A stretch of DNA of 64,000 bases from an uncultured Bacteroidales bacterium. Lineage in GTDB: Bacteria; Bacteroidota; Bacteroidia; Bacteroidales; UBA932. The stretch covers positions 1 through 64,000 of the forward strand of contig CAKVCK010000018.1 of NCBI GenBank assembly GCA_934725575.1, given 5' to 3'. This document shows positions 16,627-25,935 of the stretch, piece by piece (positions within the stretch are counted from its first letter, which is position 1; each line of letters opens with the position of its first letter). The notes under the pieces are model-generated. The model was not told where the DNA came from. It ran no database searches and was given only the letters and a program-made list of their open reading frames with translations. The position numbers and the translations under genes are program-made.

Positions 16627-17622
16627 ATGGACAAAATCCCGTATGAGCTGATAGCCAAGTATCTAAGCGGAGAGTGTCTGCCGGAGGAAGAGTGGACGCT
16701 TGAGCGATGGTTGGATGAAGGCTTGGAAAACAGAAAGATTTTTGAGGAATTGTCGCAGGAATGGTCGGCGGTGTCTTCATCCGAGAAATACTCTCGTGTG
16801 AAGTCGGGCGTATGGTCTGATTTGGAAAATCAGATATATTCATCGTCACGCCGTGTCCGCGGATCAGGCATATTCCGTCGCATTGCCGGCATCGCGGCGG
16901 CTGTAGTGATGGCTTCCGTGCTGACATTTGCTTTCCTGAAGGTGGACAGGACTGAGAAGCTGTACGCTTCGCAGATGATAACGGTTCGTACTATGCCTGG
17001 GCAGAAGTCGGAACTTGAGCTTCCGGATGGAACCCGTATCTGGCTGAACTCCGAATCAGAGATTGTCTATCCCGCAGATTATAACATTAATAATAGAAAT
17101 GTCTCTCTTACCCGTGGAGAGGCATTCTTCGATGTCGCCAAATCCGAGACGAGCAAGTTCATGCTTAATGCCGGGGAGCTTGGCGTCAAGGTCTATGGCA
17201 CACGGTTCAATGTCCGGAAATACGATGAAGACCCAGAGGTGGATGTCGCGCTGGAGGAAGGGCATATAGATGTGCTCTCCCCGGAGGGCGGAAGATGGGC
17301 CGAGATGTTCCCTGGACAGAAATTCACTCTGGAGAAGGCTACCGGGGACAAATCATTGGTGAAATGCGACACCGGAATTGAGGGAATATGGCGGATGGGA
17401 GAGCTTGTGATTGATCAGGCTTCCTTCGACAAGGTTCTCAAATCTATGGAGCGTTGGTACGGGGTCCGGATAACCGTCTCCGGGGAATATGATGCCTCCA
17501 GACAATTCTGGATGACCATCAAGACCGAATCGCTTCGGGAGATGCTGGATCGGTTGGACAAACTTGTCCCGTTCAGTTATGACATCAACGGCGGGAAAGT
17601 CACACTAAAACTTAGGAACTAG
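16627..17622 (+). CDS. FecR family anti-sigma factor
   Basis: Inner-membrane anti-sigma regulator of 331 residues. The N-terminal cytoplasmic part (about 1-80) should hold the sigma factor. One membrane helix, GIAAAVVMASVLTFAFLKV, lies near residues 85-105. The periplasmic FecR domain follows (ELPDGTRIWLNSESEIVYP; GEAFFDVAKSETSKFMLNAG; VYGTRFNVRKY), and then a DUF4974-like C-terminal domain (VLKSMERWYGVRI). The frame opens at 16591 with TTG, but ATG 16627 fits the family start better. It sits between its sigma factor and the SusC transducer. Confidence 0.93.
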   Translation: MDKIPYELIAKYLSGECLPEEEWTLERWLDEGLENRKIFEELSQEWSAVSSSEKYSRVKSGVWSDLENQIYSSSRRVRGSGIFRRIAGIAAAVVMASVLTFAFLKVDRTEKLYASQMITVRTMPGQKSELELPDGTRIWLNSESEIVYPADYNINNRNVSLTRGEAFFDVAKSETSKFMLNAGELGVKVYGTRFNVRKYDEDPEVDVALEEGHIDVLSPEGGRWAEMFPGQKFTLEKATGDKSLVKCDTGIEGIWRMGELVIDQASFDKVLKSMERWYGVRITVSGEYDASRQFWMTIKTESLREMLDRLDKLVPFSYDINGGKVTLKLRN

Positions 17623-17651
17623 AACTCATTTTTTACATAACTAATAACAGT

Positions 17652-20600
17652 ATGAACAAGAGATTAATGTTTATCTTGAGTTCGTTGCTGTTCAGCCTTG
17701 TCACCATTGCCTCCCACGGGCAAGGGAAGGGCGGTGCGGTCTCACTCGACCTGAAAAACGCGAGTGTCGTGGACTGCATCAGAACAATCGAGCAGCAGAC
17801 GGACTACACTTTCATCTTCGACGATTCTGTCGTTTCCACCGGGACTGTCACGTTCAGTTGCAGCAAGATGCCGCTGGAGGATGTCCTGAGAGGTATTTTC
17901 ACTCCCCGTGGGGTTCGCTTCGAACTGACCGGGAAACAGATTCTGCTGAAAAAGGCGGAGAGAAAAGACACGTCGGTGACAATGAAGACCGTCACCGGTG
18001 TGGTCAAGGATGAGTCCGGACAACCTTTGCCTGGAGTCGCCGTTGTGGATCCGCGCACTAATGACGGTGTTTCTTCCGATTTGGACGGAAAATACAGCAT
18101 AAAGCTTCCGTATGAGGAGTCTGAGTTGCTGTTTATGTGTCTCGGCTTTGCCGATTTCAGAGTCAAGGTTCCTGCGGACAGGCAGACTTTGGACGTTGTC
18201 CTTGGGGCTGACACGCAAGCGTTGGAGGAATCGGTTGTCGTCGGCTACACCCCTATGCGTAAAAGCGACTTCACCGGTTCCGTCGCGCAGATCAAGTCCG
18301 GGGAATTGTCGCTTACATCACCGACTGTAGGGCAGTCTATTGTCGGAAAGGTGGCCGGCGTGGAAGTCCATCAGACAAGCGGCGCTCCGGGACAGGGTGT
18401 GCAGATCCGTGTGCGTGGAGTGAACTCTCTGTCCGCCAGCTCCGAACCGTTGTATGTTATCGACGGCTATCCGGCCTCGGAGGATGTTTACATCAATCCT
18501 AACGACATTGAGAGCATCGATGTCCTGAAGGATGCCGCGTCCGCTGCCATTTATGGCTCCAGAGGTGCTTCCGGTGTCGTCCTGATCACGACCAAGCGTG
18601 GCAAGGAGGGTGACAGGGCTAAGATCTCATACGATTTCTCTTACGGAATCCAGCAACTTGACAGGAAGGTGAAACTTCTTGACGCTGACCAGTTCCGTGA
18701 CTTGTACATCGCCGCCAGGAACAATTCATACCGTCTCCGCGCTACCGCCGCTGGAGTGGAGTGGAGTCCGAATGACGATAACACCGTAAGGGCGGCGAAA
18801 GGTTTCTCCCTCTCGGAAGTGGGCATCCATCCTATGTTCTTTGATTTCACGACTCTTACTCCTGTAAAGCAGCAGTACAATACGGATTGGCAGGATCTGG
18901 TGTTCTCAAACGCCGGAATGATGAGGCACAATGTCTCCGCCACAGGCGGTACCAAGAATGTCAGGTATATGGCCAGCATCGGGTATATGAACCAGGATGG
19001 TATCATCTCCCCGTCAAACCACAAGAGGACAAACGCCAGACTCAATCTGGATGTCAAGTTGACCAAGAGGCTCTCGGCGGAATTTTCATATTCAATGTAT
19101 GATGCCAAGAACAAGGTGGTTCAGGCCGAAGGCCGAATGATCAATGACGGCATCATCCAGAGTGCGCTGATGTACCTGCCGAACCTGCCGGCCTATGACG
19201 AGAACGGTGATTATGCCAGAAGTGCGATGATCAAGATGCGTGACGACTGGGGCATCAACTTCCCGGAAAACCCTCTAGTGATAGCCAACGAATTGGATAT
19301 CAGTGAGAAAAGTTCAAGGCACAATCTCAATGTCAATTTCACTTACGAGATCCTTAAGGACCTTAGGTTCCAGGCCCGTCTTGGACAGCAGTGGTACAAT
19401 TACCGCTATTTCTATTATCGTCCGATGAGCATAGGGCGTGACGGTGCTCCAGCCTACAGTTCGGCGCTGTCAGCATACAATGTCGGGAGAACGACGTCCG
19501 TGTATGATGTCGATAAACTTGGTGAGTTCACTCTGGACTACAAGAAGGACTTCGGCAAGAGCCGCATCAACGCTTTGGCAGGTTACACGATGCAGAAGAA
19601 GACCTACGACCGCGTCGGGGTCGAGGCGAAAGGATTCGCCAATGACAGGATCCACGAGGTCACCGCTCACGGAACAAACGCATCCGACATCTCGCTTTAC
19701 AGCACGAGGAAGGCTGCCTGGGCGCTTCTGTCCTATTTCGCTCGTCTTAACTGGTCCTATGACGGAAGGTATGCGCTTACCGGAACGGTCAGGGCTGATG
19801 GCTCGTCCCGCTTCGGAGTTGACAACAGGTACGGATTCTTCCCTTCGGTCTCGGCCGGATGGACTTTGTCCAACGAACCTTTTATGAAGGACAGACTTGA
19901 CGGTATCGCTTCCATCCGGCTGCGCGCCAGCTGGGGAAAGAGCGGCAACAACAACATCGGAAACTATTCCAGCATCGCGTCGATCTCCACCGGAGGTTAC
20001 GCTTTCGGCAATACGGCTGTGTCCGCTACCGCAGAGGGGGCTTTCACTGACACCGCGCTTGGCTGGGAGACTACTACCCAGACCAACATCGGTGTTGATC
20101 TCGGATTCCTTGACAATAGAATCAATGTGATAGCGAACTATTATAATTCAATATCCTCTGACATCCTGTACAAGGCTCCGATCTCCGTGATCTCCGGTTC
20201 CACGTCCACGACAACCAATATGAGCGGGGCGAAGATCCGCAACCGAGGTTTTGATGTGCAGGTGGACACAAGGATCCTCACAGGCAAGGTGGACTGGAAC
20301 TTCAGCGCCAATGTTTCCGTGAACAGGAACAAGGTTGTGGATATGGGTGGTCTGGACGACATCATATCTGTCACAGAGAGGTCCGTGGGCTCACATATCA
20401 CCAAGAAAGGCTACCCTATAGGCTCGTTCTATGGCTATGAGGCGATCGGCATAATGTCGGAGGCCGACTATGCCAACGCTCTGCTGGACAGGAAGGTGTA
20501 CGTTGCCAACGGCAACAAGTTCCCTGAGGGGTATGTCCTCAAGGGACCGGCTGTGGGATCATATTCATTGGATAATCTTTCCTATGGCAACGTCATCTGG

Positions 20601-21170
20601 AAGGATCAGAACGGAGATGGGGTCATCAACACTGACGACAAGACCATCATCGGAGATGCCTATCCTGATTTCACAGGTGGTTTCTCCACAAACCTCAGCT
20701 GGAACGGCTTTGATCTTGCGGCAAGCTTCTCATATTCATACGGTGGGGAAGTGATCAACTTCCAGGACTATTACCTTTATAATATGGAAGGATCGTCCAA
20801 CCAGTACGCCATCGCGAAGGACCGCTATATCTCCGATGCGGAGCCTGGAAGAAACAATGTCCCTATAGCGACAAGAATATCCACGACAAACGGTTCGCTG
20901 AAGCTTTCATCTTACTATGTTGAGGACGCTTCATATTTCAGGTGCACGAATGTCACCCTTGGATATTCATTGCCTTCAAAATGGATGGAGAGGATAAAGA
21001 TCGCATCCTGCCGTATTTATTTGAGCGGCGACAATCTGTTCACAATCACTCCTTACCGTGGCTACAATCCGGAGGTGTCCTACAAGAGCAGCAACCTTAT
21101 GCCCGGATTCGACTGGGGATGCTATCCTCTGTCCAGAATCTGGTCCGCCGGACTTAATCTGACATTCTAA
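17652..21170 (+). CDS. SusC/RagA TonB-linked outer-membrane transporter with STN domain
   Basis: Outer-membrane TonB-dependent importer of 1172 residues. In order: a signal peptide (FILSSLLFSLVTIASHGQG), an STN signalling domain about 33-100 (SLDLKNASVVDCIRTIEQQT), a carboxypeptidase-regulatory-like domain (VTGVVKDESGQPLPGVAVVD), a TonB-box-like region then the plug (VGQSIVGKVAGVEVHQTSGA; YVIDGYPASEDV; DIESIDVLKDAASAAIYGSR), and a 22-strand barrel ending in aromatic NLTF. The STN domain links it to the FecR/sigma pair upstream. The SusD partner starts 11 bp downstream. The imported ligand is unknown: the downstream enzymes are phosphodiesterase-like rather than glycosidases. Confidence 0.95.
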   Translation: MNKRLMFILSSLLFSLVTIASHGQGKGGAVSLDLKNASVVDCIRTIEQQTDYTFIFDDSVVSTGTVTFSCSKMPLEDVLRGIFTPRGVRFELTGKQILLKKAERKDTSVTMKTVTGVVKDESGQPLPGVAVVDPRTNDGVSSDLDGKYSIKLPYEESELLFMCLGFADFRVKVPADRQTLDVVLGADTQALEESVVVGYTPMRKSDFTGSVAQIKSGELSLTSPTVGQSIVGKVAGVEVHQTSGAPGQGVQIRVRGVNSLSASSEPLYVIDGYPASEDVYINPNDIESIDVLKDAASAAIYGSRGASGVVLITTKRGKEGDRAKISYDFSYGIQQLDRKVKLLDADQFRDLYIAARNNSYRLRATAAGVEWSPNDDNTVRAAKGFSLSEVGIHPMFFDFTTLTPVKQQYNTDWQDLVFSNAGMMRHNVSATGGTKNVRYMASIGYMNQDGIISPSNHKRTNARLNLDVKLTKRLSAEFSYSMYDAKNKVVQAEGRMINDGIIQSALMYLPNLPAYDENGDYARSAMIKMRDDWGINFPENPLVIANELDISEKSSRHNLNVNFTYEILKDLRFQARLGQQWYNYRYFYYRPMSIGRDGAPAYSSALSAYNVGRTTSVYDVDKLGEFTLDYKKDFGKSRINALAGYTMQKKTYDRVGVEAKGFANDRIHEVTAHGTNASDISLYSTRKAAWALLSYFARLNWSYDGRYALTGTVRADGSSRFGVDNRYGFFPSVSAGWTLSNEPFMKDRLDGIASIRLRASWGKSGNNNIGNYSSIASISTGGYAFGNTAVSATAEGAFTDTALGWETTTQTNIGVDLGFLDNRINVIANYYNSISSDILYKAPISVISGSTSTTTNMSGAKIRNRGFDVQVDTRILTGKVDWNFSANVSVNRNKVVDMGGLDDIISVTERSVGSHITKKGYPIGSFYGYEAIGIMSEADYANALLDRKVYVANGNKFPEGYVLKGPAVGSYSLDNLSYGNVIWKDQNGDGVINTDDKTIIGDAYPDFTGGFSTNLSWNGFDLAASFSYSYGGEVINFQDYYLYNMEGSSNQYAIAKDRYISDAEPGRNNVPIATRISTTNGSLKLSSYYVEDASYFRCTNVTLGYSLPSKWMERIKIASCRIYLSGDNLFTITPYRGYNPEVSYKSSNLMPGFDWGCYPLSRIWSAGLNLTF

Positions 21171-21181
21171 AAGATCTCATT

Positions 21182-22639
21182 ATGAAAGCAAGAAATATAC
21201 TGATAAGCGTCTTTGCGGCCGCGTCTTTGGTCTCCTGCGACTTTTTGGATGAGTTCGATCCGAACTCTGTCACGACGGGAAATTTCTACAAGACAGAGAG
21301 TGACATCCAAACCTCTGTCAACGGAATATACTCGGCTCTTACCCAAAGCTATTATTTTACTTATAACCACTATTTTACGGATGTCCGCGCCAATGCCACC
21401 ATCGTCAAGGACGCAGGTGCCGTGAGTGGAATCCCGTACCAGTTCTACAATTTCACATTGACCGAGGAGAACTCTTACGTTTACAACCGTTACGCTCAGA
21501 TGTACAAGACTGTCTCAAGGGCGAACAAGGTTCTTTCACACATTGATGATGTCGTGTGGTCCTCGAAAGACAGCCGGGATGTCTGCGAGGCCGAGGCGAG
21601 GTTCCTCAGGGCGCTGACATATTTCTACCTTGTGACGGAGTGGGGGGATGTCCCTCTTGTGCTGAAGGATCTCACTACCACCTCTGAGGTCAAGGCCAAC
21701 AATGTCAGGGTTCCAAAGGCGGATGTCTATAAGGCTATCACAGAGGATCTTGAGGCTGTGGTGTCCGGGCCGATTATTGATTTTCCGTCCGCTTCCGAGT
21801 GCGGTAGGGCCAGCAAGGCGGCCGCTTATGCCTTGTTGGGAAAAGTGTTCCTTCAGCAGGCTTGTGATGAGGATTTCGCCGGCGGGAAGGATGACCTGCT
21901 CAAATCAGCGGAGACGAACCTTAGGAAGGCTTGGGATCTGAGGAAGTTCAGCAGCCTGACCGATGTGAGATATTCAGACATCTGGTCTCTCAGCACGCAG
22001 AAAGGCTGTCCAGAGAACATATTCCAGATCAATTGCATCCAGGGGAACGAGTCTTTGAGCTCGTCTTGGAATTGGCTGTTCGGTCCAAACAGCACCGGAG
22101 TCACATCGAAGAAACTTGGTAATATGCAGAACATCACCACTTCAGCCGTGTACGACTCGTTTGAGGATGGGGATGTCCGCAAAGGTTTCCTGCGCAAGTT
22201 CGAGACCGCCGGTCAGACATATTACCATACTATGAAATATGTTGACCTTGATTGCGGCACCGATGGTTTCGGAGGCAACAATTGGGTTGTCCTGCGGTAC
22301 GCCGATGTCGCGTTGATGCTTGCCGAGACTTATTATTGGCAGGGCAATGCCGACGAGGCGAAGATGTGGATGAATATGGTCCGCGCGAGGGCTGGCCTTC
22401 CGGCGTGGTCCGGAACCGACCTCCGCCAAGGAATCTATGATGAGCGTCTGCACGAGTTTATGCAGGAGGGGCTTAGGTGGCAGGATGTCCTCAGGATGTA
22501 TTCCAGAGAGGAGATGATCGCCCACTACAATGCCATCAACAGCAATTTCGGCCTTAAGGATCTGCTGCTTCCTATTCCTTACAATGAGAGGATCCAGAAT
22601 CCGGACGGCCTTTATCAGAACCCGGGCTATGGCAACTAA
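21182..22639 (+). CDS. SusD/RagB family lipoprotein
   Basis: Surface ligand-capturing lipoprotein that caps SusC; 485 residues. The lipobox is in SVFAAASLVSCDFLDE, with Cys near residue 19. The N-terminal SusD region (DEFDPNSVTTGNFYKTESDI) is followed by TPR-like helices (SRANKVLSHIDDV; EAEARFLRALTYFYLVTEWG). The C-terminal RagB region has the family pattern LRYADVALMLAETYY, then ERLHEFMQEGLRWQDVLRM and LLPIPYNER. It is immediately downstream of its SusC, and its end overlaps the start of the next gene by 11 bp, which points to tight co-expression. Confidence 0.95.
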   Translation: MKARNILISVFAAASLVSCDFLDEFDPNSVTTGNFYKTESDIQTSVNGIYSALTQSYYFTYNHYFTDVRANATIVKDAGAVSGIPYQFYNFTLTEENSYVYNRYAQMYKTVSRANKVLSHIDDVVWSSKDSRDVCEAEARFLRALTYFYLVTEWGDVPLVLKDLTTTSEVKANNVRVPKADVYKAITEDLEAVVSGPIIDFPSASECGRASKAAAYALLGKVFLQQACDEDFAGGKDDLLKSAETNLRKAWDLRKFSSLTDVRYSDIWSLSTQKGCPENIFQINCIQGNESLSSSWNWLFGPNSTGVTSKKLGNMQNITTSAVYDSFEDGDVRKGFLRKFETAGQTYYHTMKYVDLDCGTDGFGGNNWVVLRYADVALMLAETYYWQGNADEAKMWMNMVRARAGLPAWSGTDLRQGIYDERLHEFMQEGLRWQDVLRMYSREEMIAHYNAINSNFGLKDLLLPIPYNERIQNPDGLYQNPGYGN

Positions 22640-24047
22640 TCTGAAATATCTTATCCCGGCGTTGGCCACTGTCATCGCCGGGTGTTCCGGGACTTCAGAT
22701 GAACCGGAGTCCCCTGTGTCAGATGGCTATGAGATAGCCTGGACACCCGAATCCCCGCTGAAAGGCGAGACTGTGACCTTCTCTGTCCCTGAGGCGGAGA
22801 ACGATGTCAGGTCGATTCTATGGACATTCGGCGACAATGGCACGAAGAGTGCTGATGGAGCCTCGTCCGTTACACACGTCTATGAATATGCCGGGACCTA
22901 CAATGTGCAGGCGTATCTGACTTTGAAAGCCGGCGGAATGAAGGAGGTTACGGCCAAGGTGTCGGTTTCCGACACTGATGCAGCAATGATCCTCAGCAAC
23001 ATCTTTCCAGCCAGAATGGAAACGGTGACATTTGGAGTGACATCCGTGCCTGGAATCCAGTCTGTGTCCTGGGATTTCGGTGACGGGCAAACGGAAAAGA
23101 ATTCGATGTCTCCTGTTCACCAGTACACAAAGGACGGCAAGTATGAAGTCAACGCCGAGGTCTCATTGTCAGGGGGCAAGGCCATAAGACTTTCACAGTC
23201 GGTTTCGGTAGAAGGGGAGAGCCTCAGCTGGGCCTGCCGGAATTTTACTAAGGGTAAAGTCTGGATTATGGCTCACCGTGGCAATGTCGATGCCGGCTAC
23301 GAATATGCTCCCAACTCTCTCGCCGGTTTCCGGAAATGCGTGGAGTCCGGTTGTGCTGATTTCATCGAGACGGACGCGCAGATAACCAAGGACGGTGTCG
23401 TCATCTGTCTGCACGACAACTATCTGAGTCGTTTCACGGACTATAGTTCGTACGCCTCGGACAGAGGGTATGTCTCGCAGTTTACTTATGATGAGATCAA
23501 GAAGTACCGGATCAAGACAACTGACGGAAAGGTCTCAGACCAGATTGTGCCTACATTGAAGGACGTTCTGACTGAGTTCAGAGGGAAGGTCTGGTTCGAT
23601 CTGGACAAGTGCTCAGACACAGACAAGGACATCGTGATGATCTCCAGGATCTATGATGTCGTGAAGGAGTGCGGATGTCTTGACAGGGTTCAGTTCTATG
23701 TCGGCAATTCGGGAACTTCCAACGCGAAGTGGCTGACGGAACAGCCGCAGCCCGCAATCATCTCTCCACACGCCAACAACAGCAAGCAGTTGACTGCGAT
23801 GACTCCTTTTCAGCCGTTCTATTTCGTCCAGATTTCCACAGCCACATTGCAGAGCGATATCTCGTGGCTCAGGACGGCAGGGGCTGCCGGACTTACAATC
23901 ACCAACATTCTTGATGACAACGGTCAGGCTTTCAAGGAAGGAAACACGACATTGATAGACAAGTTTGTGGGCGCAGGACTGGATATGGTCCAGTGCGATT
24001 ACCCGGTTGAGATGGACAAACATCTGAGATCTATTGGAAAACGTTAA
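22629..24047 (+). CDS. PKD-domain glycerophosphodiester phosphodiesterase lipoprotein
   Basis: Lipoprotein of 472 residues from ATG 22629, which overlaps the SusD stop. The lipobox is PALATVIAGCSG. Two PKD-like beta-sandwich domains follow (about 30-120, RSILWTFGDNGTKSADG; about 125-205, SVSWDFGDGQTEKNSM). The C-terminal GDPD domain, about 215-472, carries the catalytic set: WIMAHRGN (His-Arg), APNSLAGF, then FIETDAQITKDGVVICLHD with the Glu/Asp metal ligands and the second His. GDPD enzymes split glycerophosphodiesters into glycerol-3-phosphate and an alcohol. Its place directly after SusD suggests surface or periplasmic processing of the ligand that SusCD imports. Confidence 0.9.
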   Translation: MATNLKYLIPALATVIAGCSGTSDEPESPVSDGYEIAWTPESPLKGETVTFSVPEAENDVRSILWTFGDNGTKSADGASSVTHVYEYAGTYNVQAYLTLKAGGMKEVTAKVSVSDTDAAMILSNIFPARMETVTFGVTSVPGIQSVSWDFGDGQTEKNSMSPVHQYTKDGKYEVNAEVSLSGGKAIRLSQSVSVEGESLSWACRNFTKGKVWIMAHRGNVDAGYEYAPNSLAGFRKCVESGCADFIETDAQITKDGVVICLHDNYLSRFTDYSSYASDRGYVSQFTYDEIKKYRIKTTDGKVSDQIVPTLKDVLTEFRGKVWFDLDKCSDTDKDIVMISRIYDVVKECGCLDRVQFYVGNSGTSNAKWLTEQPQPAIISPHANNSKQLTAMTPFQPFYFVQISTATLQSDISWLRTAGAAGLTITNILDDNGQAFKEGNTTLIDKFVGAGLDMVQCDYPVEMDKHLRSIGKR

Positions 24048-24057
24048 TGACAAGATA

Positions 24058-25929
24058 ATGAAAAGCTTAAAATATTTAACAGCGATACTGCTCGGCGCGG
24101 TCGCGATGGCCTGCTCCGAGAAAGAGGAAGGCGAGCCGGTTTATACTTCTGAACTGGATCCTTCGTTCACATACGAAGTCGAGGGTGACATCGTGGCAGG
24201 TGAGACATACCTCAATTTCAATAACACGACCAAGGTGGAAGGAACTGAGGTCGCGAGATACTTCTGGCATTTCGGATTCTCTGGAGAAGGGAACTGGTCC
24301 GAGGATGCCAACCCTGATCCGGTCCTGTACAAGACTCCGGGTGAATATACGGTCAAACTTACAGTCTGGGGAGCGGACGGCAACAAGGCTACGGCCGAGA
24401 ATGTCATCAAGGTTCTCGCGGCGAACGTTCTTCCTGTGGCTGCGTTCTCATATTCACCGCTTTCGGTCAAGGCCGGGGATTCGGTGACATTCACTGATGA
24501 ATCGAAGGATGAGGATGGTGAGGTGATTTCACGGAAATGGCTGTTCCCGGATGGAACGACAGCGGAAGGCGCGCAGGCGTCGTTCACTTTCGCGTCCGCG
24601 GGAATATTCAAGGTCACTCTGACTGTCGTGGATGACAGGGGCGCGGAGTCCTCATTGACAAAGGCTTTGTTCGTCCGTGGAGCGGATGTCAATGACTTTA
24701 CTGTAAACTGGTCGGTTCCAGTGGCTTCCGGTTCGGCAAACTGCCCGGCGTCTGTCGTGGCTGTGAGCGGAATGGGAAACATATTCTTTGCCTCCGGTGA
24801 CGGCAGGATCCTGGCCCTGGACATTCTTGGAAACAAGGTTTGGGAATATGACGCCGAGGCGAATGACGGCATTTATGCTAAAGGCTATGTGGCATATCCG
24901 TCCGTTGATTCCGACGGTAAAGTCTATTGGGCGGCCAATGGCGTAGGCGGTCCGGCGACCTCCAAGTCCGTTATGTATTGCTTTGACGGCTCCGACGGGA
25001 CGACTCCGCTATGGAAAAACACGACGGCATACGCGCAGGGTGCCAGGCTCTCGTTTATGACTCCAGCCATCACTCCTAACTTTGTCGCTGTCGGCAACCG
25101 AGGCACATCAGGAAGCCTCAAGGCATTTGACAAGAACACCGGTAAGGTTATCGCTACTGTGACCCCGGCCAAGGGAGGTGTCAACTCAGCCGTGGCATTG
25201 CTGAAGAACAACACCGCCGTTATGTCCTTGAGTGGCAACTATGGCTATGGCCTTATGATCTCAGACCCTGATTTCACTTGGTCCGCAGTGCCTTACGACG
25301 CATCATTGACTCCAGGTAATATTCTGGTGTCCAATCAGAACCAGATCTGTGTTGACGCGGACGGCTGTGTGTATGTCGTTGGAACCGTGAACACCGGAAC
25401 TTGGAACATCGCTTGCTTTGACTGCTCCGCTGTTGATCCGAAGACTGTCAAGACCGCTAAATGGACGCAGACTCTAGACGCTGGCTTTAACAGGACCGGA
25501 GCGTCGTTGAGCGCTGACGGGCATACATTATATGTGATCACGGACAAGGCGGCTCCGTACAACCTCTATGCCTTGAATGCCGCTAATGGCTCCGTAAGGT
25601 GGTCATATTCACTGGAATCGCAGAGCCAGAGCGTGCCTGCGGTGGACAATCTCGGCCAGATTCATTTCTGCACCAAGGATGGTGTCTATCACGTCTTGAA
25701 GGACGGAGGTACGTCAGCGTATGTCGTGTATGAGAAGAAGGTCGCAGACAGCATTGACGGTTCGCCGACAATCTCGTCCGTTGACGGAGCGTCTTACTTT
25801 GTCGGAAAGGATGTCGCCGCGGATGCACTCAAGGTCTATTCCATCTCATTCCCGGGAGTTTCAGGACCGGCCGAGTCGGCGTGGGCTCAGTACGGACAGA
25901 ATCCTGGACATATCAACTATCAGAAATAA
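24058..25929 (+). CDS. PKD and PQQ-like beta-propeller lipoprotein
   Basis: Lipoprotein of 623 residues (lipobox AILLGAVAMACSEKEE). Two PKD domains lie at about 30-125 (VARYFWHFGFSGEGNWSED) and about 130-215 (LPVAAFSYSPLSVKAGDS). A PQQ/pyrrolo-quinoline-type propeller fills about 225-620 with recurring blades (GRILALDILGNKVWEYDAEA; LYALNAANGSVRWSYSLESQ; GQIHFCTKDGVYHVL). There are no clear quinoprotein active-site residues, so a binding or scaffold role on the cell surface is more likely than catalysis. It is third in the series SusD, GDPD, this gene and the EEP-GLUG gene, all separated by fewer than 15 bp. It could be the surface ligand-binding protein of the locus. Confidence 0.8.
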   Translation: MKSLKYLTAILLGAVAMACSEKEEGEPVYTSELDPSFTYEVEGDIVAGETYLNFNNTTKVEGTEVARYFWHFGFSGEGNWSEDANPDPVLYKTPGEYTVKLTVWGADGNKATAENVIKVLAANVLPVAAFSYSPLSVKAGDSVTFTDESKDEDGEVISRKWLFPDGTTAEGAQASFTFASAGIFKVTLTVVDDRGAESSLTKALFVRGADVNDFTVNWSVPVASGSANCPASVVAVSGMGNIFFASGDGRILALDILGNKVWEYDAEANDGIYAKGYVAYPSVDSDGKVYWAANGVGGPATSKSVMYCFDGSDGTTPLWKNTTAYAQGARLSFMTPAITPNFVAVGNRGTSGSLKAFDKNTGKVIATVTPAKGGVNSAVALLKNNTAVMSLSGNYGYGLMISDPDFTWSAVPYDASLTPGNILVSNQNQICVDADGCVYVVGTVNTGTWNIACFDCSAVDPKTVKTAKWTQTLDAGFNRTGASLSADGHTLYVITDKAAPYNLYALNAANGSVRWSYSLESQSQSVPAVDNLGQIHFCTKDGVYHVLKDGGTSAYVVYEKKVADSIDGSPTISSVDGASYFVGKDVAADALKVYSISFPGVSGPAESAWAQYGQNPGHINYQK

Positions 25930-25935
25930 ACGGTT